The notes beneath the pieces were generated by a model. It ran no database searches and had not been told where the DNA came from. It was given only the letters and a program-made list of their open reading frames with translations. A stretch of 49,899 nucleotides of DNA from Streptomyces amritsarensis (lineage in GTDB: Bacteria; Actinomycetota; Actinomycetes; Streptomycetales; Streptomycetaceae), in the NCBI RefSeq assembly GCF_001953875.1, contig NZ_MQUR01000059.1:1-49899 (forward strand). The letters are read 5' to 3'. The translations under genes and the position numbers were made by a program. Each line of letters starts with the position of its first letter. The first letter of the stretch is position 1. Positions 8,573 through 15,931 of this stretch are shown one piece after another.

Positions 8573-9913
8573 TCACAGGCGTACGGCGCGCGCCAGACGG
8601 CCCAGGTCGACGAACTTGAAGTCGGTGTCGGTACGGGCTTCCCCGTCCGGGCCGGTGGTCTGCGGGGTGTTGGCCCCGTCCTGGACGACGAGGAGGCCGT
8701 TGGGGAACCTCCGCCCCAGCGGGGCGCTCATGACGGCGGCGCCGTCGCACTCCTGGGAGCCGTCGGGCGCTCCGGGCCGGTCGCCGGCGGTGATGCGGAA
8801 GCCCCGGACGTAACGGTCGCCGCGCTCGCGGTCGAAGACGGCGAAGGTGTCGTCGCCCTGGCTGGAGGCGAGCAGGTAGCCGGCGCGGCGCGGGTGCCGG
8901 GCGTCGCGCCAGATGGTCAGGCCCTCCACGTCGGCGGAGAGATGGCGGCCCCCGAAGCCGGGGTCGGCGCCCGCGTCGCACTCCTCGGTCTGCGGGTTCC
9001 AGGTGCCGGGCACCCCGAAGGAGCGGACCTTCTCGATCAGCCGGGCGGGCGAGCGCAGGTCGGCGTCCAGCTTCCAGATGCCGACGTCCTCCTGGCCCGC
9101 GTACAGGTCGCCCGTGTCCGGGTCGACGACCATGCCCTCGACCTGGGGCAGTTCGCCCGGTTCGTTGCAGGGCGTCCAGGTCCTGCCGTCGGGCAGGGGG
9201 AAGGAGGCGGGCAGCGAGGTGGTGCGGACCGTGCGGTAGCCGACCTTTCCCTGGGGGGTGGGCAGGAGTTCGGCCAGTGCGAGAGCGGTGGCGTGGCGCC
9301 GGCTGGCGACCGCGAAGGAGCGGCCGCTGCGGCGGTCGGTGTAGGCGGCCAGCCCGTAGGCGGTCCGCTGGTCGGCGACCTCGTCCGGATCTGCCGAGAA
9401 GACGAGCGGGGCGGCCGCCTCGTCGGTGACGTCGACCAGGGGGGCGCCCGTCCGCCCGGCGTCGATCCGGTAGACGCGCAGCTGGTCGCGGCCCCGGTCG
9501 GAGACGACGGCCACGTCGTGGCGGCCGTCGGGGAAGCGGAGGCCGGAGATCAGGTCGACGTTGTTGAACCGGCCGGCGGCGTCCCCTTCCCGGGGCGGCG
9601 GCGGGGCCGGCACGGACTGCACCTGGCGCCCGTCCAGGTCGTACACGCGCAGGCCGCCCTCCTTGGCGGTGGCGATGACCAGGCTGCGGTCGGGGTCCTT
9701 GGCGTTGCGCCAGATGGCGGGGTCGTCCGCGTTGGCGTTGCCGCCGGCCTCGTCGTCGAAGAGGGAGGGCGTCTCGACGGAGGCGGGCACCTGGGCCAGT
9801 GGCGGCGGGGCGCCGCGGTCCCCGTGGGCGTGCGCCGGTACGGCGATCACGCCCAGGGTTACCACGGCGGCCATGCCGACGGCCGTCGTCCGCCTTCTCG
9901 GGATCGCGCTCAT
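8573..9913 (-). CDS. Secreted beta-propeller phytase (3-phytase)
   Basis: This is a 446-residue exported enzyme. Residues 1-30 form a signal peptide (Arg-rich start, hydrophobic core, cleavage after V-P-A-H-A). The mature protein contains DDPAIW, VDLISGLRF, VVSDRGRDQLRVY, VEGMVVDPDTGDLY and ADVEGLTIW, conserved calcium- and phosphate-binding loops of the beta-propeller phytase (BPP) fold. BPPs release phosphate from phytate outside the cell. The start is the ATG at 9911-9913. Regulation by phosphate is suggested by three 11-bp TCA-core repeats (10027-10059) on the same strand. It is divergent from a metabolite symporter. Confidence 0.92.
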   Translation of the reverse strand: MSAIPRRRTTAVGMAAVVTLGVIAVPAHAHGDRGAPPPLAQVPASVETPSLFDDEAGGNANADDPAIWRNAKDPDRSLVIATAKEGGLRVYDLDGRQVQSVPAPPPPREGDAAGRFNNVDLISGLRFPDGRHDVAVVSDRGRDQLRVYRIDAGRTGAPLVDVTDEAAAPLVFSADPDEVADQRTAYGLAAYTDRRSGRSFAVASRRHATALALAELLPTPQGKVGYRTVRTTSLPASFPLPDGRTWTPCNEPGELPQVEGMVVDPDTGDLYAGQEDVGIWKLDADLRSPARLIEKVRSFGVPGTWNPQTEECDAGADPGFGGRHLSADVEGLTIWRDARHPRRAGYLLASSQGDDTFAVFDRERGDRYVRGFRITAGDRPGAPDGSQECDGAAVMSAPLGRRFPNGLLVVQDGANTPQTTGPDGEARTDTDFKFVDLGRLARAVRL

Positions 9914-9999
9914 CTTGCCTCCTGGTCACGGGGTCGGGGTGCGGCCGGCCGCGCAGTCGGGTCCCACGGGTGCTCCGCGGCCGGGCCGCCCCCACCGTG

Positions 10000-10017
10000 G
10001 GCCACCCGCGGGTGGCC
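10000..10017. promoter_or_regulatory. 18-bp perfect palindrome between phytase and symporter genes
   Basis: GGCCACCCGCGGGTGGCC is a perfect 18-bp palindrome 87 nt upstream of the phytase start, in the divergent control region. Its regulator is unknown. Confidence 0.35.
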
Positions 10018-10026
10018 GCCATGGAG

Positions 10027-10059
10027 CAGACATGACGTGAGCATGACTTCGCTGTGAAA
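10027..10059 (-). promoter_or_regulatory. Candidate PHO box (PhoP site) upstream of phytase
   Basis: On the minus strand three consecutive 11-bp units read TTTCACAGCGA, AGTCATGCTCA and CGTCATGTCTG. Each has TCA at positions 3-5, as in the Streptomyces PHO-box consensus (G-K-TCA repeated every 11 bp). The position, 114-146 nt before the phytase start, and phytase's role in phosphate supply support the reading. The repeats are degenerate at the first positions. Confidence 0.5.
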
Positions 10060-10206
10060 TCCCGTGCCGGGCCGCTTCCTTAGCGGAACGTTAGATCTGC
10101 GCGGCGGAGCTTGTCCGGGTGCGACGCGGGCCGCATGCTCTGGACACTCCCCCGCCTCCGGGGCCGTTCTCCCCTCTCCCCTCAGGGACTTCCCTCTGGA
10201 GCCGCC

Positions 10207-11640
10207 ATGTCCCCGTCCGCCGTCGCGCCCGGATCCCGGCCCGGGTCCCAGCCCGGACGCACCCCCGGCCCGCCCGCCGCTCCGCCGGCCGGCGACGAGC
10301 GCAACAAGCGCCGCCTCGCACTGATCGGCGGTTCGCTCGGCAACCTCGTCGAGTGGTACGACTGGTTCGTCTACGCCAGTTTCGCGATCTACTTCGCCGA
10401 CTCCTTCTTCCCCGGCGACAATCCGACCACCCAGCTGATGAACACCGCGGGGATCTTCGCGGTCGGCTTCCTGATGCGGCCCGTCGGCGGCTGGATCCTC
10501 GGCCGCGCCGCCGACCGGCACGGACGCAAGAGCGCGCTCACGCTCACCGTCACCATGATGTCCGTCGCCGCGCTGCTCATCGCCGTCGCCCCGACCTACG
10601 GCCAGGCCGGCTACTTCGGCGCGCTGGTGCTGCTGCTGGCCCGCCTCCTGCAGGGCATGAGCATCGGCGGAGAGTACGCCGCCAGCGCCACCTACCTGAC
10701 CGAGGCCTCGGCCCGCAACCGCCGCGGCCTCGGCTCCTCCTTCCAGTACGTGTCGATGACCTGCGGCCAACTCCTGGGCCTGGGCATCCTGATCACGATG
10801 CAGCACACGCTCACCACGAACCAGTTGGAGAGCTGGGGCTGGCGGATCCCCTTCGTCCTCGGGGCGTTGTTCGCGGTGGTCGTCTTCTGGCTGCGGCGCA
10901 GGCTCCAGGAGACCGATGCCTTCCGGGAGGAGGCCGCGGCCGGCGAGGACGGGCACGACGACAGCACGCGCGGCACGCTGCGGGCCCTGTGGCAGTACCG
11001 GCGGCAGGCCGGCCTGGTCATGGCCCTGACCCTCGGCGGCACCGTGGCCTACTACACCTACACCACCTACCTGACCAAGTACCTGGTCGGCAGCGCGGGC
11101 ATGGAGAAGACCACCGCCACCCTGGTCAGCTTCACCGCCCTGACCGTCTTCGCCGTGCTCCAGCCCTTCGCCGGCATGCTGTCGGACCGGATCGGCCGCC
11201 GCCCCCTGCTGATCACGTTCGCGGTGGGCTGCACCGTCGGCACGTACCCGATCATGACCGCCCTGGGGTCGGCGTCCTCGTACTGGTCCGCTCTCGGCCT
11301 CTCGCTCCTCGCCTTGGTGATCATCACCGGTTACACGTCCATCAACGCGGCGGTCAAGGCCGAACTGTTCCCCACCCGGGTGCGCGCCCTGGGCGTGGCC
11401 CTGCCGTACGCCGTCGCCAACGCGCTCTTCGGCGGCACCGCGGAGTACGTGGCGCTCTGGTTCAAGAACAGCGGTCACGAGACCATGTTCTTCTGGTACG
11501 TCTCCGGGTGCGCGCTGATCTCCCTCGTGACGTACGTGCTCATGCCGGACACGCGCGACGCGGCCCTCAGCCGCGCCGAGGCCGATGCCGACGCCGACCG
11601 GGGGGATTCGGCCGCGGCGCCGGCCGAAGCCGTGCGCTGA
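10207..11640 (+). CDS. MFS transporter, metabolite:H+ symporter (MHS) family
   Basis: This is a 477-residue membrane protein with about twelve helices. After a ~35-residue Pro-rich cytosolic N-terminus come GNLVEWYDWFVYASFAIYFA, GRAADRHGRKSAL (loop 2-3), ARLLQGMSIGGEYAASATYL and SDRIGRRPLL, all typical of KgtP/ProP-like MHS transporters of organic acids or compatible solutes. The substrate is probably a carboxylate, because a TctD/TctE-like system follows, but this is inference. The ATG at 10207 with CTGGAG upstream is preferred over an upstream GTG at 10111 that would add an odd leader. The response-regulator gene begins 65 nt downstream, suggesting co-regulation. Confidence 0.9.
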   Translation: MSPSAVAPGSRPGSQPGRTPGPPAAPPAGDERNKRRLALIGGSLGNLVEWYDWFVYASFAIYFADSFFPGDNPTTQLMNTAGIFAVGFLMRPVGGWILGRAADRHGRKSALTLTVTMMSVAALLIAVAPTYGQAGYFGALVLLLARLLQGMSIGGEYAASATYLTEASARNRRGLGSSFQYVSMTCGQLLGLGILITMQHTLTTNQLESWGWRIPFVLGALFAVVVFWLRRRLQETDAFREEAAAGEDGHDDSTRGTLRALWQYRRQAGLVMALTLGGTVAYYTYTTYLTKYLVGSAGMEKTTATLVSFTALTVFAVLQPFAGMLSDRIGRRPLLITFAVGCTVGTYPIMTALGSASSYWSALGLSLLALVIITGYTSINAAVKAELFPTRVRALGVALPYAVANALFGGTAEYVALWFKNSGHETMFFWYVSGCALISLVTYVLMPDTRDAALSRAEADADADRGDSAAAPAEAVR

Positions 11641-11705
11641 ACGGCGCCGGTAGCCTGGGGCGGCGGCAGCGCGCGCCGCGCACCCCGCCGTGATGGAGGC
11701 CTTGC

Positions 11706-12380
11706 ATGCACGCGCTCCTCGTCGAGGACGACGACAGGATGGCGCAGGCCCTCGGCACCGCCCTCGCCCAGCGCGGGCACACCGTCCGCCGCGTCGCACG
11801 GGCCCAGGACGCGCTGCGCCACACCCGCGAGGCCGAGTTCGTCCTGCTCGACCTGGGGCTGCCCGACCTGGACGGGATCGAGCTGCTGCGGCGGCTGCGG
11901 ACCGTGTGCGGCGTCCCGCTGATCGTGGTCACCGCCCGCTGCGAGGAACGCGACGTCGTGCAGGGCCTGCGGGCCGGCGCCGACGACTACGTCGTCAAAC
12001 CGTTCCGGATGGCCGAGCTGATGGCCCGGATCGACACCGTCCGGCGCCGTACGGACGCACGCGCCGACCGCGACGCCCCGGCCGCGGCCGCGGTACGCCG
12101 CGGGGACGTGGAGGTGGACCTGGCGGGGCGCACCGTCACCGTCGCGGGCGACCGGGTGCGGCTGACGCGGCGCGAGTTCGACGTCCTCGCCCTCCTGGCG
12201 GCCCGGCCCGACGAGGTGCACTCCCGCGCGGAGATCCTGGACCGGATCTGGGGCGACGCCTTCCTCGCCGCCTCACGCTCGCTGGACGTCCACGTGGCCG
12301 GGATCCGCGCCAAGACCGGCCGTTCCGGGATCGTGCGCACCGTCCGCGGCTACGGCTACCAGCTCGGCGGGGAACGGTGA
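11706..12380 (+). CDS. OmpR-family response regulator (TctD-like)
   Basis: This is a 224-residue protein. The receiver domain (1-115) has the acidic pair in LLVEDDD, the phospho-acceptor Asp49 in VLLDLGLPD, a Thr in VVTAR and the Lys in YVVKPF. The C-terminal winged helix (~130-222) includes LTRREFDVLALL, RSLDVHVAGIRAK and VRGYGYQL. It is a DNA-binding activator, probably for transport genes. The ATG at 11706 has GGAGG 7 nt upstream, and TAGCCT (11651-11656) may be its -10. Its stop overlaps the kinase start (GTGA). Confidence 0.95.
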   Translation: MHALLVEDDDRMAQALGTALAQRGHTVRRVARAQDALRHTREAEFVLLDLGLPDLDGIELLRRLRTVCGVPLIVVTARCEERDVVQGLRAGADDYVVKPFRMAELMARIDTVRRRTDARADRDAPAAAAVRRGDVEVDLAGRTVTVAGDRVRLTRREFDVLALLAARPDEVHSRAEILDRIWGDAFLAASRSLDVHVAGIRAKTGRSGIVRTVRGYGYQLGGER

Positions 12381-13750
12381 GGCGCAGGCTCCTCGCCGTG
12401 CTGACGGTGCTCATGGGGGTCGCGGCGCTGCTCCTGTGCCTGCCCCTGGCCGAGGGGTACGCGCGCGGGCGGACCGAGCACCTGCTGCTCCAGCGGCGCT
12501 CGGAGGCCGTACGCTTCGCCGATCTCGCGGAGCGGATGCGCACCGAGGCCGACCGGGCCGAGCTGTCGGCCGAGATCGGCCGCTACGCCGACCTGTACGG
12601 AGCGGGCGTCGTGGTCGTCGACACGGCGGGTTCGACCCTGATGCGGGCCGGAGCCGCGCCCGGCGCCGGGGCGCGGGAGGCGCGCGGACGCGCCCTGACC
12701 GGCCGTTCCACCGATCTGCTGCCGACCCTGCGCCCCTGGGGCCCGGGCGAGGTCGTACTCGCCGAGCCCGTGGGCCGCGACGAGCGGGTCAGCGGAGCGG
12801 TGCTGCTGGCGGTCCCCACCGATGCCGCCCGCCGGGACGTCACGGTCCGCTGGTCGCTCATCGCCGCCGGGGCGCTCGCCTCGTTCGCGGCGGCCGCCCT
12901 GGTCGCCGCGGGGATCGCCCGCTGGCTGATGCGTCCGGTCATGGACCTGGACCGGGCGGTGGAGCGGCTGGCGGCCGGCAGCCTCCAGGCCCGGGCGGGC
13001 TCGGACAGCGGGCCTCCCGAACTGCGCCGGCTGCGGCAGCATTTCAACACCATGGCCGAGGCCGTCTCCGACTCGATCGGCCGTCAGCGCGACTTCGTCG
13101 CCGACGCCTCCCACCAGCTGCGCAATCCGCTGGCCACGCTGGTGCTGCGACTGGAGAACGTCGAGCCGCACGTCACCCCCGGACCGGGCCTCGCCGAGCA
13201 CGCCCGCGCCCTGGACGAGGCGGAGCGCCTGGAGGAACTGCTCGACGGCCTGCTGGCCCTGGCACGTGTCGAATCCGGCGCGGCCGAGCTGACCGGGCAG
13301 GACGTGTCGCGGGCGGTACGGGACCGGGTCGCGGCCTGGCTCCCGGTGTTCCGCGCGGCGGGGCTGGAGCTCACGGCCGTCGGCGTCCCGGACGGCCTGC
13401 GGGCCCACGCTTTGCCCGACGCGGCGGGCCGGATCCTGGACGCGCTCCTGGACAACGCGGTCAAGTTCGTACCGCGCGGCGGACGCGTCCAGGTCGCAGC
13501 CGCGCGCCAGGCGGACGGAAGCACGGTCGTCCGGGTCGCGGACGACGGCCCGGGCGTGCCGGAGGACGAGGTGGAGCTGCTGCTGCGGCGGTTCACCCGC
13601 TCGCCCGCGCACCAGAACGTCCCCGGCAGCGGGCTGGGGCTGGCCATCGCCGACGAGATCGCCCGCATCAGCGGCGGCACCCTCGGCCTCACCGCGAACA
13701 CGCCGCACGGCCTGGCGGCGCACCTCCTCCTCCCGCCGGCACGGCCCTGA
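12377..13750 (+). CDS. Sensor histidine kinase (TctE-like)
   Basis: This is a 457-residue membrane kinase. It has TM1 at about residues 5-25, an extracytoplasmic sensor to about 155, TM2 near 157-180, then HAMP (MRPVMDLDRAVERLAAGSL). The phospho-acceptor His is in DFVADASHQLRNPL, and a HATPase follows with DNAVKFVPRGG (N), DDGPGVP (G1) and GSGLGLAIADEIA (G2). The GTG start at 12377 overlaps the regulator stop, so the pair is coupled. A TAXI solute-binding lipoprotein lies immediately downstream in the opposite orientation and may present ligand to the sensor domain; this is inference. A weak hairpin (13753-13774) follows the stop. Confidence 0.95.
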   Translation: MRRRLLAVLTVLMGVAALLLCLPLAEGYARGRTEHLLLQRRSEAVRFADLAERMRTEADRAELSAEIGRYADLYGAGVVVVDTAGSTLMRAGAAPGAGAREARGRALTGRSTDLLPTLRPWGPGEVVLAEPVGRDERVSGAVLLAVPTDAARRDVTVRWSLIAAGALASFAAAALVAAGIARWLMRPVMDLDRAVERLAAGSLQARAGSDSGPPELRRLRQHFNTMAEAVSDSIGRQRDFVADASHQLRNPLATLVLRLENVEPHVTPGPGLAEHARALDEAERLEELLDGLLALARVESGAAELTGQDVSRAVRDRVAAWLPVFRAAGLELTAVGVPDGLRAHALPDAAGRILDALLDNAVKFVPRGGRVQVAAARQADGSTVVRVADDGPGVPEDEVELLLRRFTRSPAHQNVPGSGLGLAIADEIARISGGTLGLTANTPHGLAAHLLLPPARP

Positions 13751-13752
13751 CG

Positions 13753-13774
13753 GCAGCGGCTGGGCGGCCGCTGC
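13753..13774. terminator. Short hairpin after the histidine kinase gene
   Basis: GCAGCGGC (13753-13760) and GCCGCTGC (13767-13774) form an 8-bp stem with a 6-nt loop, 3 nt after the stop. Confidence 0.4.
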
Positions 13775-13876
13775 GCCGTGGAGCGGGCCGCGCACGCCGC
13801 CCTGCGCGGCCGAACAGGATCGACCACGTGCGCCGGCATGCCGCGGGACCTCGGTCGCCGGCGTCCGGGACGGCCT

Positions 13877-14839
13877 TCAGCCGTACACGGAGCGGTAGTG
13901 GGCGACCGCGCCCGGGTGGAGGGGGACCCGGCCGGTGGAGATGGCGAAGCGCGGCTCCAGGCGGGCGCCCGCCGTCACCTCCCGCAGGAGGTCGCGCCAC
14001 CGGTCGAAGACCACCCGCAGCAGGTCCCGTACAACCCCGTCTGCCACGTCCTCGCGGGCCAGGAGGTAGTTGCCGACGCCGATGGTGCCCACCGGTTCCG
14101 TCAGTCCGTACACCCCGGCCGGCAGGGTGACCGCCGTGTAGACGGGGGCGTGGCGCGCCCGCAGCGGGCCCGCGTAGGCGTCCAGCGGCAGGAACCGCAG
14201 GGGCAGCTCGCGCGCCAGCGCGGCCAGGGCCGGTGTGGGCACGCCCCCGGACCAGAACAGCGCGTCGACCGAGCCGTCGCGCAGCGCCGCCACCGACGCG
14301 GCGAGGCCCAGCGGGCGTTCGCCGGCCGGGGCGCGGGCACCGGCCGGGTCGGCCGCCCGCAGGATGCGCCGGGCGACCACGCGTACCCCGGATCCCGTCG
14401 CACCGGCGGCCACCGGGCGGCCGGCGAGGTCCGCCACCGCGCCCACCGGCCCGTCGGCCGGGACGACGAGGTGCGTGTAGTTGACGTAGACGCGGGCCAG
14501 TGCCGCCACCGCGGCCGGCCGGGGGAAGGAGTCGCGGCCCAGTACGGCGTCCTCGGCGGCGTCCGCCATGGCCAGGGCCAGCTCCGCGGAGCCCTCGTCC
14601 AGGCGGCGCAGGTTGTCCACGCTCGCGGCGGTGCTCACGGGGATGATCTCCAGCGGCAGATCGCTCGCGCCGACGGCCAGTGCCAGGGCTTTGCCGAAGG
14701 CGTTGTACGGGCCACCTTCGGGGCCCGTCGCGAGCCGCAGCCGGCGTACGGGGCCGGAGCCCGCCGAGCATCCGCCGAGCGATGCCGTGGCGGCGGCGAA
14801 CCCGGCGCCCAGTACGGCGCGGCGCGACGGTCCGTCCAA
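13877..14839 (-). CDS. TAXI-family TRAP solute-binding lipoprotein
   Basis: This is a 320-residue exported protein. Two arginines (SRR) and a hydrophobic stretch lead to the lipobox S-L-G-G-C, with the acylated Cys at about residue 24. The mature part begins RLRLATGPEGGPYNAFGKAL and continues with VSTAASVDNLRRLDEG and AVADLAGRPVAAGATGSGV, hallmarks of TAXI receptors that bind carboxylates such as glutamate. A TTG at 14837-14839 with GGAGG 7 nt upstream is chosen; a GTG at 14914 gives a longer, less likely N-terminus. No DctM-like TRAP permease is present, so a sensory role with the adjacent kinase is plausible. Confidence 0.85.
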   Translation of the reverse strand: MDGPSRRAVLGAGFAAATASLGGCSAGSGPVRRLRLATGPEGGPYNAFGKALALAVGASDLPLEIIPVSTAASVDNLRRLDEGSAELALAMADAAEDAVLGRDSFPRPAAVAALARVYVNYTHLVVPADGPVGAVADLAGRPVAAGATGSGVRVVARRILRAADPAGARAPAGERPLGLAASVAALRDGSVDALFWSGGVPTPALAALARELPLRFLPLDAYAGPLRARHAPVYTAVTLPAGVYGLTEPVGTIGVGNYLLAREDVADGVVRDLLRVVFDRWRDLLREVTAGARLEPRFAISTGRVPLHPGAVAHYRSVYG

Positions 14840-15084
14840 CTGTCGGCCTCCGCAAGTGTCGTCGGGTGAGCGGGGTGGCCCACCATGATGCGGCACGCGT
14901 GTCGGCGCCGACACGCGCGGCCGTCCGCCCGATCACGCTCCGGTCCTCGCCGCGCTCGATCGTGAAGACCTGATGAACGCTCACCATACGGAGTCCGACG
15001 GCGGCAGCGGGAGGGGCCGGGACGGACAAGTGCCAGGTCGGCGCGGCCGCGGCAACCTCCCCGCCGGGGAAAGATGCCCAGGTC

Positions 15085-15109
15085 AACTGGTCTGTCCGAC
15101 AGGTGAGTT
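15085..15109. promoter_or_regulatory. 25-bp imperfect palindrome upstream of the cyclodipeptide synthase
   Basis: Around a central C, an inner perfect arm pair CTGTC/GACAG and an outer pair AACT/AGTT are separated by three mismatches. Nine of twelve positions are symmetric, the size expected for a dimeric TetR- or GntR-type repressor. It lies 115-139 nt before the CDPS start. No regulator gene is adjacent. Confidence 0.4.
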
Positions 15110-15123
15110 ACTACCCAGAAGAC

Positions 15124-15157
15124 ATGGAAGGTCGCTCAGAGTTCGGGTACCTTCCAT
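15124..15157. promoter_or_regulatory. 9-bp perfect inverted repeat in the CDPS leader
   Basis: ATGGAAGGT (15124-15132) and its exact complement ACCTTCCAT (15149-15157), separated by 16 nt, lie 67 nt upstream of the CDPS start. It could be a second operator or an RNA hairpin in the leader. Apart from this and the dyad at 15085-15109, the 384-nt gap upstream of the CDPS shows no gene. Confidence 0.4.
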
Positions 15158-15223
15158 CACGTCGCCGCCACACCCGGGGCACAGGGCCCCACGGGACTTG
15201 CGGCGCAAAGGACCCGACCCCTG

Positions 15224-15931
15224 TTGACGACAGCAACCGAAGTCTTCACAGTCCGGCCATACACCCCGCACTGCCAGGTGATCAACGATGAGGGCGATCA
15301 CGCCGTCATCGGCATCTCGCCGGGCAACAGCTATTTCTCGGCCCAACGCGTTCTCGACCTCGCCCAGTGGGGCATGCGCAACTTCGCACAGGTCGACCTC
15401 ATTTACACCGACATGCACGTCGCGGAGATGTACGAGGCCCTCGGATACGGCGAGGACGAAGCTCGCCGCAAGGCGGTGAAGAACCTGCGCGGAGTCCGCG
15501 CCAAGGTCAACAACGCCGCTGCCGAAGCCGACCCCACCGGCGTCCGCCTCCGGGCCCGTCCGATGTCGTCCCTCACCGACATCCCGGCCTACCGGACCCT
15601 CCACAACCACCTGAACAACCTGCTCGACATCGATCCGGAGTTCCGCGAGACCTGCAACTCCCTTGTCGACGCGTTCCTTTCCTCGAAGGTGCTGAACGGG
15701 AAGGCCGCCACCACCCGGCAGCGCGAGGTCTGCCTGGAGTACGTCTGCGCCGAGGCGCCGCTGTTCCTGGACACGCCCGCCATCCTGGGCGTGCCGTCCT
15801 CCCTCAACTGCTACCACCAGCTCCTGCCCATGGCGGAACTGCTCTACTCGCGCGGCTCGGGGCTTCGCGCCTCACGCAACCAGGGCCACGCCATCATCAC
15901 CCCCGCCGAAGGAGACTCCGATGACCGCTGA
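15224..15931 (+). CDS. tRNA-dependent cyclodipeptide synthase (NYH subfamily), probable cyclo(Tyr-Tyr) synthase type
   Basis: This is a 235-residue cyclodipeptide synthase, which joins two aminoacyl-tRNA-borne amino acids into a diketopiperazine. The catalytic Ser32 is in GISPGNSYFS, with Asn35 three residues on. Tyr173 and Glu177 are in EYVCAEAPLFLDTP, and Tyr197-His198 are in CYHQ, so it belongs to the N-Y-H subfamily. Long stretches (EGDHAVIG, NLRGVRAKV, LGVPSSLNCYHQ, GSGLRASRNQGHAI) match my memory of M. tuberculosis Rv2275, the cyclo(Tyr-Tyr) synthase, but the long N-terminal extension of Rv2275 is absent. The TTG at 15224 is the likely start, weakly supported by AAAGGA 11 nt upstream. 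It overlaps the P450 gene by 11 nt. Confidence 0.93.
   Translation: MTTATEVFTVRPYTPHCQVINDEGDHAVIGISPGNSYFSAQRVLDLAQWGMRNFAQVDLIYTDMHVAEMYEALGYGEDEARRKAVKNLRGVRAKVNNAAAEADPTGVRLRARPMSSLTDIPAYRTLHNHLNNLLDIDPEFRETCNSLVDAFLSSKVLNGKAATTRQREVCLEYVCAEAPLFLDTPAILGVPSSLNCYHQLLPMAELLYSRGSGLRASRNQGHAIITPAEGDSDDR

Noticed and set aside
15103..15291. Small plus-strand frame from a GTG at 15103 overlapping the CDPS start
   Set aside because: There is no ribosome binding site, the composition is poor, and it spans both the inverted repeat and the start of a well-supported gene.
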